This document shows positions 1 through 13,225 of a stretch of DNA of 64,000 nucleotides, piece after piece. Source of the stretch: Mangifera indica (taxonomy: Eukaryota > Streptophyta > Magnoliopsida > Sapindales > Anacardiaceae); assembly GCF_011075055.1 (NCBI RefSeq), contig NC_058140.1:8986988-9050987 (forward strand), written 5' to 3'. The position numbers were made by a program, and so were the translations under genes. Position 1 is the first letter of the stretch; every line of letters starts with the position of its first letter. Below the pieces are notes generated by a model. It ran no database searches. It saw only the letters and a list, made by a program, of their open reading frames with translations, and was not told the origin of the DNA.

Positions 1-2140
1 GAGATGTGATGTATGAAACATTTTATTGGACTCCCATTACTAGGCTAAAGATATTTCATTTCTTAACATATTCATTTAAAAGTTTTAATTTTTTTTCTTA
101 TGAATTTTATAACAAACCTTCATTTATTTTAATGGAGTAAGTATTTTGTTCCCTTCACTCTTCACTATTAACAGAATTTAAATATTCAAACTGATTGTTA
201 AAAATAAATAAATGGAAATCTTTAAAAGTAATTTAACTCTGAAAAAAGCAATACAATAAGAATAGACATTTCTACTACAAAACAAAATATCATAAAACAA
301 TATTTGTTATGGTTTAACATGAAAATTCTAATTTTCAATTTTTTTAATCAAAATGTGGATGAGATTTTTTTGTTATCCATTAATATATATAATTCAGAAT
401 CTTCTCGTAACTTAGATTATAATGGCTGTATTAAAGATCTAACCATTAATAATAATATCCATTATAATGTAAGATGAACAAGAGACATGTCTATGCTCAG
501 CTGCTTGAATAGTTTCCTAAACTTAACATAGGTAGTGCCCGTCACCTCATGTGTATTTGTGGCCCACACTATGACACCTTCCTACTCTCAGCCATACCTC
601 TAGCCACTTGTTTTTTTCAAATCTCACTGGTATTATTTACAAAATGTACCTAAATTTAGATAAAAATAGTTTTTTGGCCAACATAAAACAAGAAATTTAA
701 TAGTATTATAATAAAAAATTAATAATAAACAACAATTACAAAAAAATCGTGGTATTATGAAATATAAAATAACTGATTTAATGGCATTATATTAAGAAAT
801 TAACAAATTTACTTTTGATAATATTATATTAAAAAATTAAGAATAAACAATAAATTACATAATGTTGTATTAAAAAATTAACAATAGATTTTATAGGGTT
901 ATGGAATAAAGGCCTTTTCGATTATATTTTTAATTTGTTTAAATTCAACTCAAATTCTATTTTAAACTACATATAATAATATTATTAATAAATATTATAT
1001 TAATAATATAATAATATAAATATAAATATGAGGTCAGAGGTGGAATTTGACATCAAAGTAATTTTTTTTCTTGTTCATTGAAAGCTGCACATCCATCCTT
1101 TACTAAGGCTAAATAACTATCCGGTACAAGATAAGTATCACGGTCACCGGTGATTCCCCTTTGGCCTTTCCATCCAATCCTTTAGTAGGGCTAAGGCTGC
1201 ACGCATCTTTCGTACCATATATAAATGCACTCAATGACATAAACTGTCTGGTCTAGGCAGAGCCCAGAGGACAAAAATTTTGTGTATCTTTTGTTACGAA
1301 ACACGTGGCATTTCTTTCTCTTGTTGTTTTTTACTTCTTATTTTGTCTACTCTATTCTTATATGATTATATTCATTCCATTATATTTTATCAATTAATCA
1401 TTATACTAATGTGGAATTAATTATTTGCATGAACCCTAAAATATCAATTAGGGGTTTTAATTGCTGGGTTTGTTTCAAATGTTCAGATTTAATTAATTTT
1501 TTCGGTTTTAGATGAATCATTGTTCAAGTAGCTGAGTGTGTGTCAAATTGTGCCACGTTTTTGTGTTTGCTGCTTCAAAGTTGGAATCTGCCAGTCAAAT
1601 AGGACGTGGAAAAGACTGACAAAATTTTAGGGTTAGAGATGGACTAGATGACACGTTTGAGATGATGTGTGTGCCAAAACAATTAAGCTCCGTTGGATTG
1701 GGTAAAGTTGTTGGCAGAAATTGCACTTTTCAGCATTATTAGATAAGGCACCTAAAACGCTTGTCTCTTGGATAATGTTAATGTTATACACACAAACAAG
1801 ATTGTTGTGGTAGAATAATTTGAAGGTATTTAATCCATGTGAGGTTAGAGTGGCTTCGTATTATCAGCAATCTGTGGTGCGTTTCTATTAAGTCTTCTTG
1901 AACGCCTTCTACTAAACTCATAAAACTTATGCACATTAGCTCATAAAAATCTTAATTTATAGATAAGAAAATTTATCTATAATGATCAACCTACCAAAAT
2001 GGTTAGTGTTGTAATGGAGGTTTATTTAACTTGCCAAATTACACACATTATATTTTTAATTAGATATTATATTTTAAAATCATCTCAATGAATGGTTATT
2101 GAGGATTTTTTTTAATGAATTAATTTTTCCCAAAATGTTT
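1..2140. other. AT-rich intergenic DNA, no gene seen
   Basis: I find no convincing coding region here. An AT palindrome-rich stretch lies at about 965-1025. A short imperfect duplication (CATCC..CTTTA.TA.GGCTAA) occurs at about 1090-1115 and 1167-1192. A possible promoter lies near 1.2-1.3 kb, with TATATAAAT at 1218-1226 and a G-box core CACGTG at 1302-1307, but no open reading frame follows it, so its function is not supported. Confidence 0.6.
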
Positions 2141-2149
2141 CATTGTAAG

Positions 2150-4817
2150 ATTTATAATTAAAATGACTAGTTATGTTGTTATTCATTTCTAAGGAGAAAA
2201 GATCTAACATAATGAGAACACAATAAAGTATGTTGAAGGTTATAAAAAAATGGTTAAAATTCCCTCTGAAACAATATTTGAGGGATTTATCCAATTTTTG
2301 TGTGAACGGTGTGGTATTGATTCGATCAGAAACTACATTCAACTATATTTAAAATAAAAAGGAATTGAGTTCAACAACCCTATACAGATAAAAAATGATG
2401 AAGATGTGCAAGACTTTATTAACATGTCTCAATACTTCAAGGAATGTATACATATTTTTGTTACATATATCACAATCGAAAGACAAGAAGAAGAAGAAGA
2501 AATTAGTGGCAATGATGATAATGAAGTGAAAAAGGAATCTGTTGGAAAAACTTGATTGATTTCAATAATGATGCATTATATATTGTTGCTAAATAGGTTC
2601 GTGGAGATAAAGAGAGGGTTCTAGACTATGGTGACTTTGAGGGAAACCAAATGACTGATATTCCTGTTGATCAAACAGACTCTAGGGACATGTCCCCTGT
2701 TAACTATGACATTAATAGTTTGTAGCTTAAAGATCTTATAATGGGTGGTAGGAATTATTTAGGACCATTTTTTGGTAGTGTCTTCACTGATCTGTTTAAG
2801 TGGCTTTCTGATTTTCCTTCACAACCTTCAATATCATCAAGTGGTGTAGGATTAATCCAAAAAGGGAATGCTATAAAATTTGGTGGCATTTTTAATGACA
2901 AAAAACACTTGAAAGATATTGTGGACCAATTTGCCCTAGAGAAAGGATTTCAGTATAGAGTGCTTAAATCTGACACACGGAGATAGAATATTAAAAGTTA
3001 TAATGAAAAATGCCAATGGTTTTTATTGGGAAAAAGAGTCAAACCTAGTCAAGTCTTCCAAATTGGTAAAATGAATCTAACCCACACGTTCAGTTGATCA
3101 GATAATGCCATATCACAAACAAGCTGGGGTCCGGGTTTTAGGTCAATTAGTGAGGTCATAATTTGTGTTGATTGATCGTATTTATTAGCCTAAAGAGATC
3201 ATTATTGACATCACCGATAGGTATAAAATTGACATTTCATATTTACAGGCTTGGTGGACAAGAAATTGAGCTTTAAATTTATTGAGGGGCTCACCGAAAG
3301 AATAATTTATGCTTTTACCCGATTATTGCTATAATTAGAGCGTGCTAATACGGGAATTGTGATAGCTATAGAAATAGCAATGAACATCGTTTTAAGTATT
3401 TTTTCATGGTATTGGGATGTTCCATCCGTGCATTTAAATAATATCTTCGACTTGTTATTTACATTGATGCTGCTTTTCTTAAAGGTTGATATATGGGACA
3501 TTTATTTCTTGCAGTGGCCCTTATGGTAATAGCCAGTTCTACTAATTACTTTTAGTGTCAGTAAAAAAGAAGATCATGAAACATGATGTTGATTTCTAAC
3601 AAAGGTTAAAGAATGCATCAATGAAATACTAGAGCTGGCAAAAATTTTAGATCGACATCATGTCATATACTCTACAATGACTGAAGTCTTTCCAGATGTA
3701 CACCATGAGTGTTGTTGCCATCACCTTCTCTGTAACATGCAATCAAAGTACAAACACGACTCACAAGTAACGTGTTTATACATTTATAAAATTTTTTTAC
3801 CTATTAACATTTTATAAATTTTGATAACGGAGTGCTTATATTATTTATAAACTCGCAGAATGCATGTTTATATTGTAAAGTTGCAAAGTCATATATAGAG
3901 GTAGATTTTGAGGCTATGATAAGCTCTATTAATATGGTGCAACTTTAAGCTGAGGCTTACCAATGTGAGATGGGGTTTCACTGATGGAGTAGGACACATT
4001 TTCTAGGGCACCAATATAACATAATAACAACTAACATTATAGAGTCATTTAATGCCCTCGTCAGACACACATAGGATTTGCCCATCACAATACTCGTCGA
4101 GTTCATTTGAGACACATTACAGTGATGGTTTTACAAAAGGAGAAACCATGCCAATACATGCGAAGTTAATACAAATTATCTATTTGCTAATGAATTTTTG
4201 CCCTTACACTTGTTTATTAACAAATATGCTGATGTTTTTTTCAAATTGCAAATGAATACCCCCACTATGTTACACCATGGATAAAAGAGAAGTTTGGCCA
4301 CCATGTGTTGAAAGGTGCGTACTTAAAGGTTGATCCAATTACAAATATTTGGTATCAGGTTTTAGGTGGTGGTAGATACATGGGTATTGTAGACTTTCAT
4401 GAAATGTCTTATACGTGCAAAAAGTTTCAACTTTCACGTATTTTATGCAAGTATATTGTTGCTATTGCAAGACATATGAGACTCACAAATGTGTATGTAT
4501 GGGTTCATCCTATATTCACCACCGATTACTACCATGCAATGTACGCAAAACCTATCAATCCACTCGAAAACTAATTAGAATGGGTACATGCCCTTGAAGA
4601 AAGAGTTATCTTGCCCCCCGTTCTAGATCATTATCAATCAGATCGCCTTTCAAACAAAAATCGATGTCCTTCACAAAGGGAGATCATTACACCTAAGGTT
4701 TGTAGTCGATGTAATCAACTAGGGCATGTTTGAACACAATACAAAAGCCCAGAGCTGGTTCTAAGCTTTATCCCACAAAGTTCATCCAGAAAAGATAAAG
4801 GAAAGAAATCTTCATAA
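2150..4817 (+). pseudogene. Mutator-like (MULE, mudrA-type) transposase, decayed
   Basis: Translated pieces in order match a plant MULE transposase. About 2230-2560 is the N-terminal part, ending in an acidic run. About 2876-2990 is the DNA-binding domain region (GIFNDKKHLKDIVDQFALEK, then YRVLKSDTRR and CQWFL). About 3190-3560 is the start of the catalytic region (Q-AWW-R, then IDAAFLKGGYMGHLFLAVA in shifting frames). About 3715-3760 carries a CCCHHL motif. A SWIM-like zinc motif lies at about 4410-4475 (YTCKKFQLSRILCKYIVAIA), and a CCHC knuckle at about 4699-4736 has a stop inside it and Tyr in place of its last Cys. Stops and frameshifts run throughout, so it is inactive. Such proteins cut and paste Mutator elements. 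The Ulp1-type gene on the opposite strand just downstream suggests both belonged to one element. Confidence 0.85.
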
Positions 4818-5399
4818 CTTTCTATTTAGTTTGATTAATATATGATTTATGTATTTGTAAAAATGAGATGTAATTGATGTAGTTTAATGTTCCATTTGAG
4901 TACATGTTCATATGCGATGTAATCTATTTAAAGTGAATAATATTTTAATTATATAATTGTTGGAATGAGCATTATTTATGTAATTGTTGGAATGAATATT
5001 TTGTTGTTTGATTATGTATGATTTACTTAGTTGTTGGAATGATTATTATATCAATATTATTTATGCTCTAAACATGTGTTCATATTATTTGAGTTTAAAT
5101 CATACTTTATTAGGTAAGTTGTAATAAAATGGAAAAAAAATGAAATCAAACAGAGATGAAATATATATACATAACAACTTAGAAAACATATGAAAAAAAT
5201 CCATTGTCAACCCGTGGACGACTCGTAACCAATTACTAAGATGGAAAAAAAATGAAATCAAACGCATGACCAATAAACTATCATAAATAAATATATACAT
5301 AACAACACAAAAATCATATAAATAAACAATTATAAATACAAATATACATCTCTGATCTACTCGATATAGTGAAAATACAACTGTGAGGCCAAACACCAA

Positions 5400-8300
5400 C
5401 CTATAAAGATGAATGACTCACAGGAAAAATCCAAGCTCCATGAAAGTGCCAAACACTCCATGTAGCGTAACATAAAAATACCGCAATCACTGAAACCCTC
5501 GCTCTACTGGGGGACACCCTCTGCTTAATGTTATACCAAGTGATTTACTCATGGTGTACACCCATAGGTAGCCCAAAAACTTGTCACCTCTAATAATGCC
5601 AATATGAATGTGGTGTAGGGTCGCATCCGCTATGAAAGCCTATCATGTCTGTCTATGTAAGCTACCTTGAAGTCATGTACAGTTTTCAATCAATCACGAA
5701 AATCAAGGACTCTGATGACCTAATGGGCACAATCGAAGTTTATAAGGATGAAAACCTATAAACACTGAGAAATTATAATGGATACATGTGTTATATATAA
5801 GTTAATTCAAAGTAAATTATAATGGAAATATGTATATACTATACCCTATCAACCTCTTTTCATGGTTTGTAAAATAAACTGGATGTGTAATCTACCTCTA
5901 CCATTTTCATGAATAGTTTGGGTCACTTGTACTCCTCTAGCGGTGTGATACTCCAGCTATCATATACCATCCCAATATGCCCCATAAAGAAAGTGTGGGT
6001 TGTTGTCCAACTTTATGGAACGATGGTCTGCTACTCGTGCTAGCGTCGACGTAATAATGCTAAGAAAGAATCTTCATGCTAAAATGGATATAGAACATGA
6101 ATTGTATTATATTTTAATGAATATATAAAATATTTAACCAAATTCAATGGATATAGACCACTTACATTGTAGGTCAACCACTCGTATAACTCGATAACAA
6201 TCCTCCAAAAATGGCTTTGGACTACACTCCAATGTAATAAACCTCGTGGTTATTGGATGCTACAACTCTAGTGTACCATATGAGGAAAGATTCCTCACGC
6301 TCTATAGTAAAGGATGAAATGGTTCAAATATATCATTTTACCCTCAGTTTGATTGGATTTGTATATAGAGTACGAATGGGCCCCTTCCAAATAACCCTAC
6401 TATGAGCAATTCGCACAACTGAAAATAACATATAATTGTTAATTCAATATTTAATCTTAATTAACAAATACGATTAAATCGGTTAATATTACCTTATCAA
6501 TGTACGACGGAAGAAGTTTTGTAGAGGAATCCTCTATTGTTGTCAAGTTAATCATCTGTACCCCTGAGATGGCTTGGAGAAGTAATTTTATATTATCAGT
6601 GACCAATATATTTGAAAAATATACAAATTATAATAGATATACCTCATCCTGCTCTCCCTGTGAAATAACCTTCAATAACTCGTCCTCCTGTGAACTAATT
6701 TCAATGACCTTTTTCACTTGTGCTGGAGATCTCAGCAATTAACCACAACTGGTCATCTTAAAAAGAAGGAAAAAACAATTTAAATATACATAATAATATT
6801 AATAACAAATTGATAACAAATTAATCAATTAAATTTCATAAAAAATTCGCTACCTCTATGATCAAGGAAGGTGTATGAGGAGAACTCTCAATCAATATCT
6901 CCTCATGGATAGTACCCTATACAAATATTAATAACAAATTGATCAAATACATTTTATAAAAAAATATAGTAACAACAATAATTACAAACCTCTAGTAAGG
7001 GAGATGATGCAACCAAAGGGCTAACTAATATCTCTTCATGGATAGTACCCTGTACAAATAATAATAAAAAATTAATCAATGACATTTTATATAAAATATA
7101 GTAAAAATAATTAATTACAAACCTCATATAAGAAACACGATGGGTCAATGGGTGAGGTTGTCCCAACACCATAATGAGTAACATGCATGAAGTTAATATA
7201 CATGTTAGAAAAATTGGTAAATACAATTTATAGAATGAATAAATGAGATGCGGTTTGTCACCTAATCAACAGTAACTAGTTGTGTATGCATGACAATATC
7301 CTCCAAGCGAGTCATATGATCTTCTAATCAAGACATCTACTCTCGCATGATAGACATCTCGTCTTACAGACAAAAAATCTCATGTAATATAATATTGCCC
7401 CAGCAGACCAATATAGTACCTAAGGGGGATAGAATGGGTGATGCAATTGATGGACACTTATGTGTAAGGTGATCAGTAGTAAGGTCTTGTACCCCAAGAA
7501 GATGTGTGGTCTCGATGGTTGGGATCTTACTAATAGGACATGTAATATTCTTCATAAAAGGGATTTAAACATCATCAGTTGTCTCATAAGTAACGACTTT
7601 TATATTAATAGGTGGCATCATCAAAGATGTTTTATCTCCTATTGAGGAAGGTGCCAAAAAAGATGAGGAGGAATGGGGATCCAACTAACCCATATACGTA
7701 ACAATATTTGGATACCATGTTATAGCCTCTTCAATTAGTGACGGTTGGAACGAGAAAGTAACATCATCCTACTCATTAAAATATATAATTAAACCTATTT
7801 GCGTTAATCAATAAATTAATTAACTAATCAATTAACAATTACATACCTTATCACCAGTGAATGCATTTCCCATATGACTTCAACTAGGAACATCTCGCAT
7901 ATGTCGCTTGAACATCTGTGGAGATGCATGGACATCAACCAAGTCCACCCAATTATATAGGGTGTCGATCATCTCATATATCCAATACTACAGTATAAAC
8001 ATGAATGATTACATTCAATTAATTTTTTTCCTTGTCAATCAATATATATAATCAACAAATATACACTTACCTGGAATGCAAGAGGGAATCTGTAGATGTC
8101 ATATTTAAGCATGTCAGGCATTTGACAGAAGCAAATCCTATCACTCGCTTGAGACATCAATTTGAACATCATTTCTTACACCGAAACACCTCATGGGTAA
8201 GAATTAAACCTTCTAAGTGATCAACCAACTGAAGATACTTCAGAGATACCTTCTTTTGTCATTGATTTCCCAGTAACACCATATATAGACAAATAACAAT

Positions 8301-8790
8301 ACCATTTTGATAGCATCGATATCGTTATCCTCCCATGGCCTAGTAAGGCAAACACACTCTAAATCATAATATTGCACCTTCTGACATCCCTAAAAATAGG
8401 TATCTCGAATCCTATCTCTGGATTTGCATGGGATATATGATGAAAGTGCAGTGATCTAACTAAATGACAAGTCGGTCATGAGAGCAAACTCAAATTGGCT
8501 GAATCTCACATCAACCTTATTAATCCTAAACCAAAACTCATCTCTGCCTAAGCCTCGATATAACTATCGAAGCAGAAATAAGTGCACCAACATTTCACTG
8601 AACCTGGTGTCTAATAATCGAAGGAGATAACCAAAGCATGTCCTCTCAAACAACCGTAGTTGCTCCAATGTTAATGTAGATCTAATATTTGATATGGTGG
8701 TTTGTTGGACACGACATGTAACCTCTGCTTGAAAGAGTCGTGCCTCATCCCGAATACTTAATTCGTTATCGTAATTTTTTTTTATAAGAA
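5400..8790 (-). pseudogene. Transposon-borne DUF1985 / Ulp1-like (C48) cysteine protease gene, decayed
   Basis: Read on the - strand, 8770-8060 gives a DUF1985-like domain in broken frames: LRLFERTCFGYLLRL, then DEFWFRINKVDVRFSQFEFA, then YPWGVSVYEMMFKL, then PLAFQV. About 7960-6480 is a low-complexity linker with small exons. About 6250-5440 resembles the C-terminal Ulp1/SENP protease fold. The catalytic cysteine box reads FSDCGIFMLRYMECLALSW, with codons D-C-G at 5488-5480. DUF1985 followed by a C48 peptidase is typical of genes carried by plant Mutator-like and related transposons, where the protease is thought to process SUMO-like proteins. Stops and frameshifts show it is non-functional. 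It converges on the mudrA remnant at 2.1-4.8 kb. Confidence 0.75.
6850..7125 (-). repeat. Tandem duplication of a small exon plus its intron
   Basis: Two adjacent ~135-bp units each hold a coding-like block (GTIHEEIL followed by a Pro/Ser-rich tail, at about 6919-6854 and 7052-6989) and an AT-rich intron-like block. Both the coding and intron-like portions are alike between units. A third, more diverged unit may begin near 7122. This lies in the linker between DUF1985 and the protease domain. Confidence 0.6.
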
Positions 8791-10310
8791 ATTTCCTGTT
8801 AAAAAAATTTGAAGTTTATAAGAATTTCACAAAAAAATTGATATAAAATCAGAGACAAAAAAATGGTACATAAAATTCAAAAACTACATATTGAAATACC
8901 CAAGAATAAAAAAAATAAAAAAAGCGATCTTAAATTGTAAAATTAAATGGCGAAATACCCTAAAACGATAAAAATAAAAAAGCTAAACTAAAATTTAAAA
9001 AATACATATCCAAAAGCCTTAAAATGAAAATTTTCAAAAAATATATCTGAAATTAAAAAACTACATATTGAAATACCTTAGAATGACAAAAAACCAAAAG
9101 ATCGATCGAAATTTCAAAAATTACAAGTCAAAATATCCTAAAATGACAAAAATAAAAAAAGAAACTTGAATTTTGAAAACTAAACGTTGAAATACCTTAG
9201 AATGATAAAAATTGATAAATCAATCTAAAATTCAAAAATTTCATGTCGAAATATTCTAGAATAACAAAAATAAAAAAATTGAACAAAAATTTGGAAACTA
9301 CATGTCCAAAAACTTTAAAATGATAAATATTTAAAAACAAACCAGAAATTCAAAAGCTACATGTTGAAATACTTTAGAATAACAAAAACCACAAAATCGA
9401 TGAAAATTTCAAAAATTACAAATTGAAATACCTTAAAATGACAAAAATAAAAAAGGGGGACCTAAATTTTAAAAATTAAATGTTGAAATAACGTAGAATG
9501 ACAAAAACTGATAAATTGATTTGAAATTCAAAAATTACATGTTGAAATAACCTAGAATAACAAAAGTTGAAAGGTGAATAAAAATTTGAAAATTGCATGT
9601 CCAAAAACCTTAAAATGACAAATATCGAAATACAGATCTAAAATTCGAAAACTATACGTTGAAATACTTTATAATTATAGAAATCAAAAAATCGATCGAA
9701 AATTACAAATTGAAATACCCTAAAATGACAAAAATAAAAAAATGGACCTGAATTTTGAAAACTAAATGCTGAAACAGTTTTAAATGGTAAAAATTGAAAA
9801 ATCGACTTCAAATTCGAAAAGTATATCAAAAAATAGGCCTAGAAAGCACAAAAATCAATAAACAAACCTGAAATTTGAAAACTGCATTTTGAACCCTAAA
9901 ACGATAAAAACATACATGAAATTCAAAAACTAAAGGATGAAATAACTTAAAATGATAAAAACCGAAAAATAGATATGAAATTCAAAAAATATATCGAAAA
10001 TCAGCCTAGAAAGCACAAAAATAAGGAAATTGACCTGAAATTTAAAAACTACATATTGAAGTACCCTAAAACAGAAAAAAATGGATATGAAATTTGAAAA
10101 TTAAACGTTTAAACAACTTAGAATGGTAAAAACTGAAAAATTGATCTAAAATTCAAAAATTACATCAAGAAAAGGCTTCGAAAGCACAAATATCAATAAG
10201 CAAACCTGAAATTCAAAAACTACACATCGAAGAACCCTAAAATAGAAAAAACGATCGTAAAATTCAAAAACTACACGTTCATAAACCCTATGATTGAAAA
10301 ATATCAATTT
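8780..10310. repeat. Degenerate ~60-bp minisatellite
   Basis: About 25 diverged copies of a ~60-bp AT-rich unit run through this stretch. Each unit contains a version of ATTCAAAAACTACATGTTGA followed by AATACCCTAAAATGACAAAA and an A-rich spacer. Variants with CCAAAAACCTTAAAATG or GAAAAGGCTTCGAAAGCAC recur about every fourth or fifth unit, suggesting a higher-order pattern. The array abuts the 5' end of the DUF1985 pseudogene. Confidence 0.75.
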
Positions 10311-12565
10311 TCCCTCTTATATATTTTTTACTCTCTCACAGGTCCTATATTTTTTCTTTGACCCCTCATCAATTTTCTTATCCCTCATAGGTATTATAGT
10401 TTAAAAAAAATTATTTTCCCCCACCCCTCAAATTCCCTTAGGTTCCCCTAGCACCGCCCGAGTTTACTATTTAAAATACCTCCTCCCCTGTGGTTTCCCC
10501 CGATTCCTTACTGTTTCAAAAATTGCATTCTCTCCTTTCTCATGTGGCATCATTCAAACACAGTGTCCCTTGGGGTGGATCTTCGACAAATCTAAGCTAT
10601 GTTCTAAACAAAAATTGTCATTTCAGCCTCAAATTTCAAGAAAAATCGAATCTACACATCCTATAATACAATAGCTCTTAAACAATTCAATCAAAACAAG
10701 CAAAAATCAACGCATTTTCTGCATTGTTCAAAACCAAACCCTAAACATTCAACACTCAAAATCTTCATCAAATCGAAATAATTCTAGCAATAAAATGATT
10801 CAAACAAAAATATAGATGATGTACTAACCTTCTTTGCCATTTTCGTCATTAGAAAATACGAAAAATGTCAAAAAATTTCCTAAGAAGAGGAACGATGCTG
10901 AACCCATGGGAGACTCGAGATTTTTTCTGAATTTTAATAGTGAATTCGAGGGAAATAGGGAGGAAATAAAATTTTTTTGGTTATATATAGGGGCATTTTG
11001 GTCATTACAACGAAATAGGACATTTTTTGCTAAATCTAAATTTTTTGGACACTTTTACTTAGACTCCTATTGTTTAGTCGGATTGATTTTATTTCCCTTC
11101 TTTAATAGAAAGGTAATAATAATATCTAAATCGGTTGTCTCCTGCTATGAGATGTAAAACCTCTCTCCAATAGGGTGGTTGTACTTGAAAAACATATTTT
11201 AAACGTATATTATTAAAACTTTAAGCATTTCATTTCCTCATCCAATAATTAAATCCAACCAGTAAATTTCAAATCCAAACTTTAACAAAATCAGCAGAAA
11301 TGTTTAAAAAAATTTCTCAAACATGACAATAAAATAGTGTTTAAAACATCTAGTGTTTCTTTGTGAAATCTAACAATATGATTGTCATTCAAACATCAAA
11401 TATTCTTAAGACATAATTTAGTCCCTTCTTGCCCTCGTTTGCATCTCATAACCTTCACTTGCTTATTACCCACAAAACTAAGAACAAATGGATGAGTACT
11501 AATCACTTGATAAGTAGTTGATTATTTTGAACCTTAAGTCATAGACAATATCTAACCTTAATCTTAAAACATAAACATGATTATACATTTTTACATCACA
11601 TCTAACCAGTATGTCATTCTAGCATTTAAACATACATGATGTGATGCAATGCAGGTGATGTGGGAAAATATTTTTCTTTTTCAAAATTCTTTTCTATCCA
11701 TCAATCGGATTGAATTGAAGCACGTATTCAAAACCAAGTGGCCAAACGAGCTACAATTTGCTAGCGGTATTGGCATTTACGTGATGTCTCACAATTGTAT
11801 CCATTCATTCAATCCTTCATGATCATGTCTGCACATCATCACTGCCCCTCTTAAACTAGAGGCGTGCACATAACTTAATTTATTCCTAGACTACATCAAA
11901 CCTATAAAATTATATATTTAGCAATCACTTTTTACTTCTATTAACAATATAATTAATAAATAGATTTTAATTAAACTAAATTAATAATTTTTTTATTAAT
12001 GATTAATAATTAATCACTCGCTTATTTATCCTCCAATTATTAAAACTAATTATAAATTGTTAATGTTTGATAGATGACAGGGAGTTAAGAGTTATTTTGC
12101 ACATCATAAACGCTTTATGTTATTTATGAAAAACATTAAGAGGTTTAAGGAGATTCTCTTATCCATTATATATAACACCATAAAATTAATATAAATTCAA
12201 GAATAGTAAACAAATCCTTAATTTCAGTCGATGAAGTCAACAGATTTGGCCGCTTTAAAAAATTTGAATATATAAGAACTACGAAAAATTCTTTATGGAC
12301 ATACTGAAAGTCAGTCAACTTCAGAAATTTTATGTGGAAGATGTAAGAAGCTAAAATCACTTGTCACGGTGAAACTTAGTACACCATTTCATAAACACAC
12401 TTATCACTAAGTTAAATCTTGAAAGAAGGAACAGTTCTACCTCAATAAATACTAGTGTAAAGCTTGCAGAGTGATATTAACTTTTTAGCCTCCGGTAATA
12501 ATGAATTCAAAATTGAAGTACATTGACAAATTTTAAAATATATATGCATTTGATCAAGTGTATTG
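10311..12565. other. Gene-free stretch, probable transposon flank
   Basis: A pyrimidine-rich segment (10310-10560) is followed by a 107-codon open frame at 10834-11157 that resembles nothing I recognise and reads as chance. The segment around 10990-11070 (GGGGCATTTTGGTCATTAC) has the look of a plant transposon end, but I found no inverted partner at the other side of the MULE remnant. From 11160 to 12565 I see AT-rich DNA with no gene. Confidence 0.5.
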
Positions 12566-12901
12566 ATGATTAGTTTATTGCAGAGCATACTCTGCGAATT
12601 TCCCCGTTATTGCTTGCCTTGATACCAATGTTGCTCATCTTCACCATGGATCTTCCAAACTCCACATTGGATCTTGATCCTTGTGAGAAGCATTGAACAT
12701 GATTTCTAGTTGAAGCATCAGTCCATAACTTTTGATCAGACTCTGGTACACCTCTACCATTCCTCAAATTTCCAAAGAAAGATGTATCCAATCTGGCAGG
12801 ACTGCCAGTGTCTAATGCAACGCGTGTAGAGGCATCACCATTTTCTGGACAGAGAGCTCGAAGTTGAGGGATAAATGTTGGATTACTTGAGGGATCAGCA
12901 T

Positions 12902-13137
12902 TGTAACAACCCTGGTCTAATAACCCGACCCACTGTTAAGATATTGTCCACTTTGGACATACAGTCCATCATGGGTTTGCTTCTGGGCTTTGCAACCCAA
13001 AACGCGTCTTAACAGTTAAGGAGCTCACAGGCTATTTAACCAATCAAATTCTCCCACCACTAACCAATGTGGATACATAAACAGACCCAACATCTCTCCC
13101 GTGCTTTATCGATGTGGGATTCACCTAAGGGTATCAC
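12902..13137 (-). repeat. TRIM LTR, copy 1 (3' LTR on the - strand)
   Basis: Direct repeat of 13226-13463, beginning TGTAACAACC and ending GGTATCACA on the + strand. It holds a CCCACATTGG-like and a CCCACATCG-like motif on the - strand. Confidence 0.9.
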
Positions 13138-13225
13138 ATACACCCCCCTTACAAGACTCAGCATCTTCGCTGAGGTTTACCCCACCATCGCTCAAGAGGA
13201 CACGCAGAGCTGCTCTAATACCATT

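Noticed and set aside
1218..1310. TATA box and G-box suggesting a promoter
   Set aside because: No open reading frame or splice-consistent exon follows before the MULE remnant. Such motifs are expected by chance in AT-rich DNA.
2112..2342. 76-codon open frame on the - strand
   Set aside because: It is antisense to the N-terminal part of the MULE transposase, which has better family similarity on the + strand.
5100..5399. 99-codon hydrophobic open frame on the - strand
   Set aside because: It follows the Ulp1 protease C-terminus, has low-complexity Phe/Ile-rich content and no domain. Probably the frame-shifted tail of the same pseudogene.
9638..9829. 63-codon Phe-rich open frame on the - strand
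   Set aside because: It lies wholly within the ~60-bp minisatellite and reflects its base composition.
10834..11157. 107-codon open frame (MPFSSLENTKNVKKFPKKRN...)
   Set aside because: No recognisable domain, no splice or promoter context, and it lies beside transposon sequence. Probably chance.
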